DNA of 64,000 bases from Rhizomys pruinosus (taxonomy: Eukaryota; Chordata; Mammalia; Rodentia; Spalacidae), in the NCBI GenBank assembly GCA_009823505.1, contig VZQC01005680.1, forward strand, positions 1,935,662-1,999,661, read 5' to 3'. Below the pieces are notes generated by a model. The model did no database searches. It was not told where the DNA came from and saw only the letters and a list, made by a program, of their open reading frames with translations. Numbering within the stretch: the first letter of the stretch is position 1; every line of letters starts with the position of its first letter. A program made the translations under genes and the position numbers. This document shows, one piece after another, positions 49,341-59,045 of this stretch.

Positions 49341-49599
49341 CAAAGACAGAAGTATAGACCACATACAAGGGGAAAACAAGAAAGAACATAGGTCTAGAGC
49401 CTGAGTCTCTGTGTCCTTTGTACCACAGAGTAAAGAGCTCTACCATCCCTGGCTGGGCCAGAAGCTCTTCTGGAACCTTGGTACATGCTGTCAGCTCCAT
49501 ACTGGTGTCTGGATATGGCCGCCCATCAACATGACAGCACTTTGTCATCTATGCTTGGCAAGGCTGAAGCTCTGCAGTTAGTGCTGACAGGCTGTTATT
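49341..49599. other. Non-repeat stretch
   Basis: No feature recognised. Confidence 0.5.
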
Positions 49600-49616
49600 A
49601 AAAGGGAAAACTTCTC

Positions 49617-49782
49617 ATGGCGGCCGAGAACCGTCTGAAACTCCGATTCCAGGAGAACTCCAGTTCCAGGGGAATCCGAGACCCTCTTCTGACCTCCGCG
49701 GCATTGCACGACACGGGTGCACAAACTTGCATGCAGACACTACATTCATACACATACGGAAATAAATAAAATTAATAAAAAA
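49617..49782 (+). mobile_element. B2 SINE, young subtype, 5'-truncated
   Basis: Starts at CATGGCGGCCGAGAACCGTC with no tRNA head; carries the 17-bp duplication. A perfect 17-bp TSD AAAAGGGAAAACTTCTC lies at 49600-49616 and 49783-49799. Confidence 0.96.
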
Positions 49783-49799
49783 AAAAGGGAAAACTTCTC

Positions 49800-50067
49800 C
49801 ATCAGCAGCAAAGCCTGTCGTCATCCACATGTCACCAGAGTCCAAAGATGGATGAGGAGCAATCACTAAGGGAGTCAGGCTTTACCACAAACACTGGAGT
49901 CTTGCCTTTATTCTAAGTGTCATGGGAGGAGGGAAAAGTAATGGTGCTGGTGGTGGTGGGGGAACAAGAGGCAAGGAGAGAAGAGTGGATAGGAAAGAAT
50001 AAAAGTAAGGAGCAAGTGGAATGGGTGTTCAGGAGACCTTCTTTTTTCCTTCTTTTAAATTTTGATA
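49800..50067. other. Non-repeat stretch
   Basis: No feature recognised; short GGTGGTGGTGG run near 49945. Confidence 0.5.
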
Positions 50068-50288
50068 GGAGCTGGGAAATGGCTGGGTAGTTACTAGCAT
50101 TTGCTGCTCTTGAACAGGACCCCAGGTTGGTTCCCAGCCCCTACATCATGTGGCTCACAACCACTTATAACCAGCTCCAGAGAATCTGATGCCCTCTTCT
50201 GGCCTCCAAAGGCACTGCACTCATGTGCACACATACACATACATATACACATACACATACACATAACTTAAAAATTAAATAAATCTTT
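50068..50288 (+). mobile_element. B2/B3 SINE
   Basis: GGAGCTGGGAAATGGCTGGG head; CATACACATAACTTAAAAAT tail. Confidence 0.87.
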
Positions 50289-50507
50289 AGGGCTAGAGAG
50301 ATGGCTCAGCAGTTAAGAGCACTTGCTGCTCTCCCAGAGGACCTAGGTTTAGTTCCCAGCACCCACGTGGTAGCTATCAACCATGTATACCACTCCAGTT
50401 TCAAGAGATTCATCGCCCTCTTCTTAGCTCCATGAGCACTGCACATACCTGGTGTACTCACATACACACAGGCAAAACACTCATACATATAAAACAAAAA
50501 TAAACAG
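50289..50507 (+). mobile_element. B2/B3 SINE
   Basis: AGGGCTAGAGAGATGGCTCA to CATATAAAACAAAAATAAAC, directly behind the previous SINE. Confidence 0.9.
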
Positions 50508-50702
50508 AGCCGGGCGTGGTGGCGCATGCCTTTAATCCTAGCACTTGGGAAGCAGAGGCAGGTGGATCTCTGTGAGTTCAAGGCCAGCCTGGTCTATGGA
50601 GCAAGCTCCAGGCCGGCTGGGACTAAAGGGAGACCCTGTCTCAAAAATACCAAAAAATAAATAAACAAATAAATAAATAAATAAATAAATAAAATAAATA
50701 AG
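50508..50702 (+). mobile_element. B1 SINE, GGACTAAAGGGAGAC subtype, AAAT tail
   Basis: AGCCGGGCGTGGTGGCGCAT to GAGACCCTGTCTCAAAAAT, then AAATAAATAAAT. Confidence 0.97.
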
Positions 50703-50714
50703 TCAAAAAATGTT

Positions 50715-50880
50715 TAATCTTCAAACTTTTAGAAGTCTTGCTCAGGACTTAACATGTATGACAGAATCCATGAGCTCTGGCGGGGAGTGAGGGGGCGTGA
50801 GGGGTGGGCATGGATGGGGGAATGAGTCCAAACTTGAGTAAGAAATGTTATATGAAATGCACTCAATAAAAATTAACTTA
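50715..50880 (+). repeat. Unclassified dispersed repeat, 3' end (copy 3)
   Basis: GACAGAATCCATGAGCTCTG to ATGAAATGCACTCAATAAAA, paralleling 8095-8200. Confidence 0.6.
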
Positions 50881-50884
50881 AACA

Positions 50885-51141
50885 TGGGGCTGGAGAGATG
50901 GCCTAGCGGTTAAGAGCACCGACTGCTCTTACAGAGGACCCGGGTTCGATCCCCAGCACCCACATGGCGGCCGAGAGCCGTCTGAAACTCCAATTCCAGG
51001 AGAACTCCAGCTCCAGGGGAATCCGAGACCCTCTTCTGACCTCCGCGGCGTTGCACGACACGGGTGCACAGACTTGCATGCAGGCAGTACATTCATACAC
51101 ATACAGAAATAAATAAAATTAATAAAAAAAAATTTTTTTTT
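50885..51141 (+). mobile_element. B2 SINE, young 17-bp-duplication subtype, full length
   Basis: GGGGCTGGAGAGATGGCCTA to AATAAATAAAATTAATAAAA. TSD AAATTAACTTAAACA at 50870-50884 and 51142-51156. Rich in intact CpGs, so likely recent. Confidence 0.97.
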
Positions 51142-51159
51142 AAATTAACTTAAACAAAA

Positions 51160-51255
51160 AGGTCCTGCTGTGTGTAGTCCAGGCTGGCCTCACTCGTGCA
51201 ATCCTCCTGCCTTGGCCTCCCCAAAGGGAGGCTGCACTACACACTTGGCTAACAT
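51160..51255 (-). mobile_element. Old B1/PB1-like SINE
   Basis: GTCCTGCTGTGTGTAGTCCA to GGCTGCACTACACACTTGGC. Confidence 0.6.
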
Positions 51256-51274
51256 AATTGAGGCTTTACTTTTG

Positions 51275-51358
51275 GTTTTTGCAGTATTGGAGACTGAACC
51301 CACAACCCTGTGAGCGCTAGGCAAGGGCTCCCCACTCAGCTACATCCCCTCAGCCTTG
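51275..51358 (-). mobile_element. ID/B4 head
   Basis: TGGAGACTGAACCCACAACC to CAGCTACATCCCCTCAGCC. Confidence 0.65.
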
Positions 51359-51360
51359 GT

Positions 51361-51382
51361 TTTGTTGTTGTTGTTGTTGTTT
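51361..51382. repeat. (TTG)n
   Basis: Short TTG run. Confidence 0.9.
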
Positions 51383-51384
51383 AA

Positions 51385-51562
51385 TTTTGAGATAGAGTTT
51401 CATTACATTGTTCATGCAGGCCTTGTACTTGTGACCATTAATAGAGCAAAAGTAGTCAGAAAAGAATTGCACCTGTAGCTTATTTGTTTGTGCTAGAAAT
51501 CATACCCAGAGGCTCATGCATGAGACGCAAGTACTCTACCACTAAGCACCATCCCCAGCACA
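51385..51562 (-). mobile_element. B4-like SINE, diverged
   Basis: TTTTGAGATAGAGTTTCATT, then GAGACGCAAGTACTCTACCA and CACCATCCCCAGCAC. Confidence 0.55.
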
Positions 51563-51597
51563 GTTTCCTTCTTATCATTTCCTAAACAACAGAGTAG

Positions 51598-51739
51598 TAG
51601 CTGGGTGTGGCGACACCCACCCACAGGTACTCCAGCACTCTGGAGGCAGAAGCAAGAAAATTGCTGGCTGGCTGAGGCCAGCCTAGACTATATAGTGAGT
51701 TCTAAGCCAGCCTGGGTTCCATGGTAAGACCCTATCTTT
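51598..51739 (+). mobile_element. B1/B4-type SINE, split by B2
   Basis: AGCTGGGTGTGGCGACACCC to GGTAAGACCCTATCTTTA; the target AGACCCTATCTTTA is repeated after the B2. Confidence 0.75.
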
Positions 51740-51941
51740 ATTTTTTTTTTATGTGTATGAGTATACTGTCTGCATGTAGGTTTGTGCAGCCATGTCGTGC
51801 AATGCTGCGGAGGTCAGAAGACGGTGTCAGACTCCCCTGGAACTGGAGTTAAAGACAGTTCTCAGCCGTCATGTGGGTGCTGGGGATCGAACCTCTGCAA
51901 GAGCAGTCAGCGTTCTTAACCGCTAGGCCATCTCTCCAGCC
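51740..51941 (-). mobile_element. B2 SINE without the 17-bp duplication
   Basis: ATGTGTATGAGTATACTGTC to GCCATCTCTCCAGCCC. TSD AGACCCTATCTTTA at 51726-51739 and 51942-51955. Confidence 0.96.
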
Positions 51942-51956
51942 CAGACCCTATCTTTA

Positions 51957-52089
51957 AGCACTTGGGAGGTAGAGGCAAGCGGATCTCTGTGAGTTCAAGG
52001 CCAGCCTGGTCTATAGAGTGAGTTCCAGGATAGCTGGGGCTACAGGGAGACCCTGTCTCAAAAAGACCAAAAAAGAAAAAAAAAAAAAG
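51957..52089 (+). mobile_element. B1 SINE, 5'-truncated
   Basis: AGCACTTGGGAGGTAGAGGC to CTGTCTCAAAAAGACCAAAA. Confidence 0.92.
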
Positions 52090-52098
52090 ACCCAAATA

Positions 52099-52285
52099 GC
52101 CAAGCATGGTAGTGACGACTTTAACCCCAGCACTTGGGAGGCAGAAGCAGGTAGACCTCTTATGAGTTCAAGGCCAGCCTGGTCTACATGGCAAGTTCCA
52201 AGCCAGCTGGGGCTACAGGGAGACCCTGTGTCAAAAAAGACCAAAAAATTAAATAAGTAAATAAAATTAAAAAATAAAAACCCAA
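52099..52285 (+). mobile_element. B1 SINE
   Basis: AGCCAAGCATGGTAGTGACG to GAGACCCTGTGTCAAAAAAG. Flanking CCCAAATA occurs at about 52091 and 52281. Confidence 0.95.
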
Positions 52286-52373
52286 ATAATAATAATTCAG
52301 TCTAACTACTTCCAAAGCATTTATATTGGAATCACTATTATAAGTAACCCAGAGATAGGTTAATATGTATGGG

Positions 52374-52620
52374 AGGTTAGCAAGATGGCTCAGCAGGTAA
52401 AGGTATTTGCCTTGTGACCTGAGTTCAATTCCCTAAGACCCACATGATGGAAGGAGAGAATCACCTCTCGAAGGTTGTCCTCTGATTTCCACATACATGC
52501 TGCCATGCAGGGCCCACACACATACGCACTCACAAACATACACTCACATACACACACATACACGCTCATATGCATACACTCACATATGCATACATACACA
52601 ATAAACAAATATAATCTTTT
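52374..52620 (+). mobile_element. tRNA-derived SINE, GGAAGGAGAGA subtype, with AC-rich tail
   Basis: GAGGTTAGCAAGATGGCTCA, GATGGAAGGAGAGAATCACC, then CACTCACAAACATACACTCA. Confidence 0.85.
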
Positions 52621-52630
52621 AATTAAAATA

Positions 52631-52790
52631 GGGGCTGGAGAGATGACTCAGCAGTTAAGAACACTCACTGTTCTTCCAGAGGACCTGGGTTCAATTCCCA
52701 GAATCCACAGAACAACCATTACATAACTCCAGTTCTGGAGGATCCAACACCCTCTTCTGGCTTGTGTGGGCATTGCACACATGGGGTGGC
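52631..52790 (+). mobile_element. B2/B3 SINE, 3'-truncated
   Basis: AGGGGCTGGAGAGATGACTC to GTGGGCATTGCACACATGG. Confidence 0.9.
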
Positions 52791-52829
52791 TAAGGAGAGG
52801 TAGAGGAAGCCTTAAGAGGTGACACACTA

Positions 52830-53013
52830 GGGCTGGAGAGATGATTCAGTGGTTAAGAGCACTAGCTACTCTTTCAGAGGACCCAGGTTCAGTTCCTAGC
52901 ACCCCCACGGCAAGGAATCCTCACAATGTCTTCTGGCTTCAGCTGGCATCGCAAAACACGAGTGCACTTACACCCATGCAGACAAAGCACTCATACACAT
53001 AAAAATTACTTTA
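52830..53013 (+). mobile_element. B2/B3 SINE
   Basis: AGGGCTGGAGAGATGATTCA to CACTCATACACATAAAAATT. Confidence 0.92.
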
Positions 53014-53014
53014 A

Positions 53015-53270
53015 AAAAGAGGTAGAGGTGGTGCATTGTGGGAAGTCTGAGGTCAATGGAGGTGAAGGGGATTGTGGGACTCTGGTCTCTTCCTCTTTTT
53101 CTTCTCAGTACTGTGTACTCAGTAGTAACGTGCTGACATCCAAAGCAACAACCAGGCATGGACCAAGACCTCCAGAAACGTGAGCCCAGAGGAAGCTTTC
53201 CTCTCCATAAGTTGATTTAGCACAGGTGTATGTTACAGTACTAGAAAGCAAATACACCCTATAGTCTGTA
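53015..53270 (+). mobile_element. MaLR-like LTR fragment
   Basis: AGGGGATTGTGGGACTCTGG, TCTCTTCCTCTTTTTCTTC and TTACAGTACTAGAAAGCAAA parallel the MaLR LTR at 41990. Confidence 0.6.
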
Positions 53271-53296
53271 CACTCTGCCTCATATATATCATATAT

Positions 53297-53358
53297 ACCT
53301 GGGTCCTCTGTAAGAGCACTCAATGCTCTTAATCACTGAGCCATCTGGCCAGCTTTAT
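53297..53358 (-). mobile_element. B2 head fragment
   Basis: CCTGGGTCCTCTGTAAGAGC to CTGAGCCATCTGGCCAGC. Confidence 0.75.
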
Positions 53359-53459
53359 GTGGGTTCCGGGAATTTGAATTAAGATGTTTGTCTGCCATTC
53401 CAGTGCTTCTACAGCAGAGTTCCTGGAACCTCAGGGCCAGGGCAGGCCTTGTCTCAGAA

Positions 53460-53554
53460 CAAGAGACTTTATCTCAAACAAGGTAGAAGGTAAGGACTGA
53501 CACCTGAGGCTTGTTCTAACCACCACATGTGGGCCATGGACCACATGTGCCTGT

Positions 53555-53555
<1 letters not shown>
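53460..53555 (+). mobile_element. RSINE1 3'-end fragment
   Basis: GGTAGAAGGTAAGGACTGAC, ACCTGAGGCTTGTTCTAACC. Confidence 0.6.

Positions 53556-53582
<27 letters not shown>
53556..53582. repeat. (AC)n microsatellite
   Basis: About 13 AC units. Confidence 0.96.
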
Positions 53583-53586
<4 letters not shown>

Positions 53587-53599
53587 TGCCTATAATTAA

Positions 53600-53765
53600 A
53601 CTTAATAAATGAGGCACAGTAAGAACTAATGATGATAACTACTAATGAAAAGAGGCGGTTACAATAGACTATAATAAAAGTTACGGGCACATGCTCTCCA
53701 ACTCTCTGTTTCTCTCTCCTGCTCCCTCTCTCCCTGCCTCACTCTCTTAAGACATCTTATTATAT
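53600..53765 (+). mobile_element. URR1-like hAT-Charlie fragment
   Basis: GATGATAACTACTAATGAAA, GACTATAATAAAAGTTACGG, a CTCTCT stretch and ACATCTTATTATATTGCTG match the rodent URR1 pattern. Confidence 0.6.
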
Positions 53766-53879
53766 TGCTGATTGCCAATAACCTCTAGTAAATAAAACTG
53801 CAAAAGATGAAACTTCAAGTAAGGAGAGCATGCTTGTAACACACTACCATCTCCACCATTATCAATTACACGTAAGGGG

Positions 53880-54073
53880 AGTGTGCTGGAAGCTTCAGTT
53901 GTCAACTTGACACACCTGGGAAGAGGGAACCTCAATTGGGAATTTCTTCCATTGGGTTGGGCTGTGGGAATTTTCTTGATTGTTGAGTAGTGTTGGAGGG
54001 CCAGGCACACTGTGGGTGATACCACCCCCCGGGCAGGTGGTCCTGGGCTGTATGAGAAAGCAGGCTGATACAC
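53880..54073 (+). mobile_element. ERVL-like LTR, group B, 3'-truncated
   Basis: TTCAGTTGTCAACTTGACAC to TATGAGAAAGCAGGCTGAT. Confidence 0.78.
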
Positions 54074-54588
54074 ATGGCTGGATAGGTCACACATCCTAGA
54101 GAAAACCCTATATCTGTTGTATCATCTCTAGAAGAATGAAATTTCTTACTGTGTGCTAAGTACACGGATCCTTGGGTGACAGACAAATGGTCTACCACTC
54201 ATCAAAGGAGCTTCTTTTTGTAACAGATGGAGGCTATTAGAGAGTTTCACAACTGGTCACACGCAGAGACTCTGTATCTGAAAGATTGCCCTGCCCCAAA
54301 TGGCACATCTACAGTGGAACTTCTACAATAAGCCTCATGGAACACAGTGGAACTGGGGGTGGAGAGAATACTAATACATCCTCAGCTCTCTCCAGTGAAG
54401 CTTCCTCACGCAACAGAGTGCAGTGCACACAGAAAGCCATGCCTGGCCAAGTTTTAGAGAATAAGAGACTGCAGACTGTGTGTCCCTGGATAGGACTCTT
54501 AAGCCTCACCCACCCGTGACTCAAGGGCCATTTTGGAAAAGCGGGTGGAAAGATTATAAGAGCCAGGGCTGGTGCATGAACATAAGGT
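54074..54588. other. Intronic sequence, possibly an unrecognised retroelement
   Basis: No confident family or exon. Confidence 0.4.
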
Positions 54589-54589
54589 G

Positions 54590-54915
54590 GACGAGCACGT
54601 GCATTTATGTGCAGGCAGAGGCCAGACATTCACCTTGGCTGTGTTCCCCAGGTGCCTCCACCTTGTTTGTTGAGACAGTGCCTCTCCCTGAACCTAGGGC
54701 TCACTGATTAACCTAGAGTGACTGGCCAGGAAGTCCCAGGGACCCTTCTGTCCCTCCCTTAACCACCCCCATTTTCTGCCCTGCCCCACAGGGATTACAA
54801 ACTCATGCCACCACACCCAGATTTTTTTTAACGTGGGTTCTGGGGGACCTAAACTCAGGTCCCTCATACTTGTGTGGAAAGCACGTTAGCATCTGAACTA
54901 GCTCCCCAGGCCCCC
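54590..54915 (-). mobile_element. RSINE1-like SINE, near full length
   Basis: GGCAGAGGCCAGACATTCAC, CTCATGCCACCACACCCAG and CTCAGGTCCCTCATACTTG, ending CTAGCTCCCCAGGC. Confidence 0.78.
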
Positions 54916-55507
54916 ACCCTATGTTTTTAATCTCAATTCAGCCTATGTGTCATGACCCTACTTTATAGCTAACAACTAAAACCTCCAGCCTGAAATCACT
55001 AACAGCATTCATAAGTTAACAGATCTGGACAGGAAACCAGCTCCATCTGGCACTCCCTTCCACAACCTTTCTTCTGGGGAGTCCTTAAAGACTCACAGGT
55101 TGTCTTCATTTCCAATGGTCTCGTTGGCACAGCCTGACTATGTCCCCGTCCTCTTTTCTCCTTGTCATTCTTCACTCTCATGACTGAGACTTTCCAATAT
55201 GGATGCTCCCAATTTGGCAGCAGCAAAGGTCACAGAAGATTGGATCTCTTCAGTGACGACACTGGCTGCCTCTCTGGCTATCCCTGGGCTGGACGGGAGG
55301 CAGCTGCCCTCCATTGGCATGGTGCCCAGCACACACGCTGCTCAACACAGAACTGTCTGCATCTCAGTGCTGTCCAAGAATGGAGATCCCCATTTCTCTG
55401 GGAGGAGCCAGCTGCCACCAGATGCTAAAGCTGAAGGAAGTGAGCCTCATTCCAGCACCCAGACTCCAGAGATCAAGCTTTCTAGAAGGCTGCTCAGCCC
55501 GGTCTCC
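54916..55507. other. Low-repeat sequence left of the 41-bp array
   Basis: No repeat recognised. A 106-codon open frame at 55199-55519 runs into the array and has no recognisable domain; a chance ORF is likeliest. Confidence 0.5.
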
Positions 55508-55835
55508 AGACCCTACTGAGTTCCCACACACACAGAGAAGGTTCGCACAGACCCTACTGAGTTCCTACACACACAGAGAAGGTTCACACAGACCCTACTG
55601 AGTTCTTACACACACAGAGAAGGTTCGCACAGACCCTACTGAGTTCTTACACACAGAGAGAAGGTTCACACAGACCCTACTGAGTTCCTACCCACACAGA
55701 GAAGGTTCGCACAGACCCTACTGAGTTCTTACACACACAGAGAAGGTTCACACAGACCCTACTGAGTTCTTACACACAGAGAGAAGGTTCACACAGACGC
55801 TACTGAGTTCCTACACACACATAGAAGGTTAACAC
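55508..55835. repeat. 41-bp minisatellite, eight units, trimeric higher-order pattern
   Basis: Unit starts at 55508, 55549, 55590, 55631, 55672, 55713, 55754 and 55795, each beginning AGAC(C/G)CTACTGAGTTC. Units 2, 5, 8; 3, 6; and 4, 7 share variants, implying a 123-bp higher-order period. Confidence 0.97.
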
Positions 55836-55875
55836 AGACCCACTTTCCTTCTGACCACCTCTGAAGCAGTTGTTT

Positions 55876-56067
55876 TTTGGTTTTGAAGATGTGTGTGTGA
55901 CATGTGTGTGACATGTGTGCGGATGCCCACTGAGGCCTGAAGAGGGTGTCAAATCCCCTGGAGCAGGAGTTGCAGATGCTTGTGAGCCATCATGCGGGTG
56001 CTGGGGAGAACTCTGATACTCTACAAGAGCAGCGAGTATTCTTAACCACTGAGCATCTCTCCAGCCC
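55876..56067 (-). mobile_element. B3 SINE
   Basis: GAGGCCTGAAGAGGGTGTCA to ACTGAGCATCTCTCCAGCCC. Confidence 0.88.
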
Positions 56068-56296
56068 GGTAGTTTCATTGGTTTTTGTGGTGGTAGTGGT
56101 TAGTTTTAATATGAACATTTACCATCTACTCTCTCTTTCTCTTACACCCCTCCCCACTTTCCCCCACCTGAGGAGTTGCAAGTACCACTCAGCTCCCACA
56201 GTCTATGAAAGCACACCCTTATCTAGGTGGGAAAAGGAGAAGCAATGTCAAAGGGGCTGTGCTACCCAGTAAAGACAGCCTTTCAAAGCACCATCC

Positions 56297-56476
56297 TGGG
56301 CTGGGGATGTCAAAGCACTTGCTTAACACAAAGAAGGCCTGGGATCCTATCCCAAGCCCTGCATAAAAACTGGCCGGGTTGTATAATCTTAGCACTTGAG
56401 AAATGGAGGCAGGAGGATGAGGATTGAGTGTCATCCTAGGCTTCGTAGGGAGTCGGTGGCCAGTCTGGGCTACCCA
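56297..56476 (+). mobile_element. B4 SINE
   Basis: GGGCTGGGGATGTCAAAGCA head, then TAATCTTAGCACTTGAGAAA and GTGTCATCCTAGGCTTCG. Confidence 0.7.
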
Positions 56477-57000
56477 CAGTCCTGCACTTTCTGGCACCAA
56501 TTTACAGACCAGGGAAAGCAGATCTCTCCGGGTGCCTGCCATGCCGGCTCTTTCCCTGCCTGCGGTGTTTCTAAGGTAGGCGTCACAGGGCTGCCCTTGG
56601 GTGATCTGGGAAGGTTTTTGGTTTTTCAGCAGCTTCTGACTTGACTCTGTTCTCCCATGTGGCTTAGGGGCAGGAGCAGGTAGGTAATTTTGACTTCTTT
56701 CCATTTCTGAAGATTTTTCAATTTCTCCAAGCAACGCTGCTTCTATTCAATATCCTTCTGAAATCTAAATTTGGAAACTAACTTGAAATCGATTGCATTT
56801 CCTCTTACGACACAACTGCCCTGAGCTGACGACAATGGGGGTGGGTGCACTTCCAATTCACTGTTGGGGGGGCGGGGGGGACTTCAGGAGTGGGGAGGCT
56901 TATGTGGGCCCCTCCTTTCCCCACCATTCGTTGCAAGAGTAGATAAGAGCGAGAAAACAGTTTTTCCTAGCCCTCCACGCTGTCCTTTTCTGGCTGGATC
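56477..57000. other. Low-repeat intronic sequence
   Basis: No repeat or exon recognised; a G-rich run GGGGGGGCGGGGGGG lies near 56866. Confidence 0.5.
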
Positions 57001-57001
57001 A

Positions 57002-57085
57002 CAGTGACTTAATCTCATGGTATCTCTGTTTCACACCTTCTTCATCTCTAAAATGAGAGAAATAAATAATTTCCTTGGAAGGTGA
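57002..57085 (+). mobile_element. MIR fragment
   Basis: CAGTGACTTAATCTCATGGT, then CTTCATCTCTAAAATGAGAG, the MIR centre. Confidence 0.6.
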
Positions 57086-57399
57086 CAGAAAAGGTGACAG
57101 GAAACCAAAAATCATGTACTATGTGACCTGGGGAATTCCATCAGCAAGAAAATCTGTGCCTGAGTCTACAAGGCTGGTACAAAAAAACAATGTACGATTT
57201 TTTTGAGATCTATTTTAACAGAGCTTTACTTTCTTCTGTATGATTTTTTAAACACTGTCACCTATTTTCCTACAAATTAATTCCATACAACACAAAAGAA
57301 CACTACATCAATAATATAAAGTCACATGCCCAAACATATTGATGCTTGCTGGTGCCTAACCTTGCAGTTTCTTTCATTCAGAACAGCAAAAACTAGACC
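57086..57399. other. AT-rich non-repeat stretch
   Basis: No feature recognised. Confidence 0.5.
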
Positions 57400-57488
57400 A
57401 GTCTCAAGATGGTGCAGGCAAGATGGAGGACTTGAGATGGAGGAAAAGGGAGGGGGGCAAGATGGCAGAAGCAAAACGAGGGAGGTGA
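57400..57488. repeat. Degenerate GCAAGATGG array, part 1
   Basis: CAAGATGGTGCAGGCAAGAT and similar steps; interrupted by the SINE at 57490. Confidence 0.7.
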
Positions 57489-57489
57489 A

Positions 57490-57713
57490 CAGCTGGAGAC
57501 ATGGCTCAGCAATTAGGAGCACTGGGCAGAGAACCAAGTTCAATTCTCAGTAACCATGTGGTGGCTGACAACCATGTATAACTCCAGTTCCAAGAGGATC
57601 TGACGCCCTCTTCTGGCCTCTGAAGGAACTGCACACATATGGCACACTTACATGCAGGCAAAACACCTATACACATAAAATATAAATGAATAGATCAAGA
57701 AAAATTTTAATGA
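57490..57713 (+). mobile_element. B2/B3 SINE in the degenerate array
   Basis: CAGCTGGAGACATGGCTCAG head; GAGGGAGGT repeated on both sides (about 57478 and 57712). Confidence 0.9.
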
Positions 57714-57918
57714 GGGAGGTAAGATAGAGGCAAAATGACAGGCAAGATGGTAAGGACAAGACCGAAAAGGCAAGTTGGAAGAGGCAAGAAGTCATTGGAA
57801 AGATGGTGGACACAAGATTGCAGAAGCAAGACAGCACTGGCGAGGCAGCAGGGGTAAGAGAGCATTGGCAACGTGGCTGAAATAAACGATGGCAGGGGCA
57901 AGATGGCAAAGGCCTAAC
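57714..57918. repeat. Degenerate GCAAGATGG array, part 2
   Basis: Recurring GGCAAGATGG, GGCAAGAAG and GAAGCAAGAC at roughly 18-22 bp spacing. Confidence 0.7.
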
Positions 57919-58186
57919 AGCTTCCTCACACTCCATCTTTCCAGCTCCCCAGCCCAGCTTGGCGATCTTGACATTATTTCCTCTGTAGCTATCATTTCCT
58001 TCTAAAACCAGCTCCCATCCAGCCATCCAATAAACCTCAACTGCCCACAGTATACTCGAGATGCTGTGACAGATGGTGAGAGATGGAGGTGAGATATGAA
58101 ATTCTAAAATAGGGTTCCAGCCTTTAAAAAGATCGAGTCCAACGCTGGACTCCAAAGATAAACCCGGAGGAATAAAAGTTCAGACT
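57919..58186. other. Non-repeat stretch
   Basis: No feature recognised. Confidence 0.5.
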
Positions 58187-58432
58187 AGGGGGGCTGGAGA
58201 GATGGCTCAGTGGTTAAGAGCACTGACTGCTCTTGCAGAGGACCCTGGTTCGATTCCCAAGACCCACAGGGCGGCTAAAAACCGTCTTTAACTCCAGTTC
58301 CAGGGGAATCCAACGCCCTCTTGTGACCTCCGCGGCAATGCAGGCACGAGTGCACCAACCTGCATGCAGACAGTACATTCGTACATATAAAAAATAAATA
58401 AAATTTTAAAAAATGTTTAAAAAAAAGCTCAT
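58187..58432 (+). mobile_element. B2 SINE without the 17-bp duplication
   Basis: GGGGCTGGAGAGATGGCTCA to AAATAAATAAAATTTTAAAA. Confidence 0.95.
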
Positions 58433-58720
58433 GCTAGGGTCGCAAAGAGACTTGTAAACAGAGCCTCAAGCAAGCAACGCAGAACAACCAGTGTCAGCCA
58501 CAAAGTGCAGAACAAAAATGGGTGGATTCCAGTATAACCAGCTTGTCTCAAACACTGGGTTGCAGTGTAGAGGCTTGGGATCCTATGGTGGATGGGTCCA
58601 GGGTGCCTACACAGGTGGGTAGAGGGGAGGGCAAGCCTGGGAACCAATGTTAGGGATCCAACCAAAGCTGCGTTACTGGTCAGGCAGCACTGGGGACTTC
58701 AGTACTCAACAACCAAGGGA
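58433..58720. other. Non-repeat stretch
   Basis: No feature recognised. Confidence 0.5.
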
Positions 58721-58880
58721 GAGCTGAGCACAGTGCTACACACTTGTAATCCCAGCCCTGAGCGGGTGGAGGCTGGAGGATCAGGAATTCAACGTCACCC
58801 TTAACTTCATAGCAAGTTCAAGACCAGCCTGGGCTACATGAGACCCTGCCTTAAAAAACAAAACAAGCAAACAAAATACC
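58721..58880 (+). mobile_element. B4/B1-type SINE body
   Basis: GAGCACAGTGCTACACACTT to ACATGAGACCCTGCCTTAAA. Confidence 0.72.
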
Positions 58881-58969
58881 CAGCCAGAAGACACTCTCCT
58901 AAGAGATCCTTCCTAAGAGGACACAGGAGGGAGTTGAGGAAACCTGGGCAACTTTTTGTTTGTATGTTT

Positions 58970-59045
58970 TTGTTTGTCCTGGACATCAAACACAGGCCCC
59001 TGCACATAGTAGGCAAGCATTGTACCACTTAACTACACCCCTAAA
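58970..59045 (-). mobile_element. ID/B4 head
   Basis: CAAACACAGGCCCCTGCACA to TTAACTACACCCCTA. Confidence 0.65.

Noticed and set aside
55199..55519. 106-codon open frame beside the 41-bp array
   Set aside because: No recognisable domain, no splice or promoter context, and it runs into a tandem repeat; probably chance.
56219..56734. 171-codon minus-strand frame over a B4 SINE
   Set aside because: Over a third of it is reverse-strand B4 sequence; no coding evidence.
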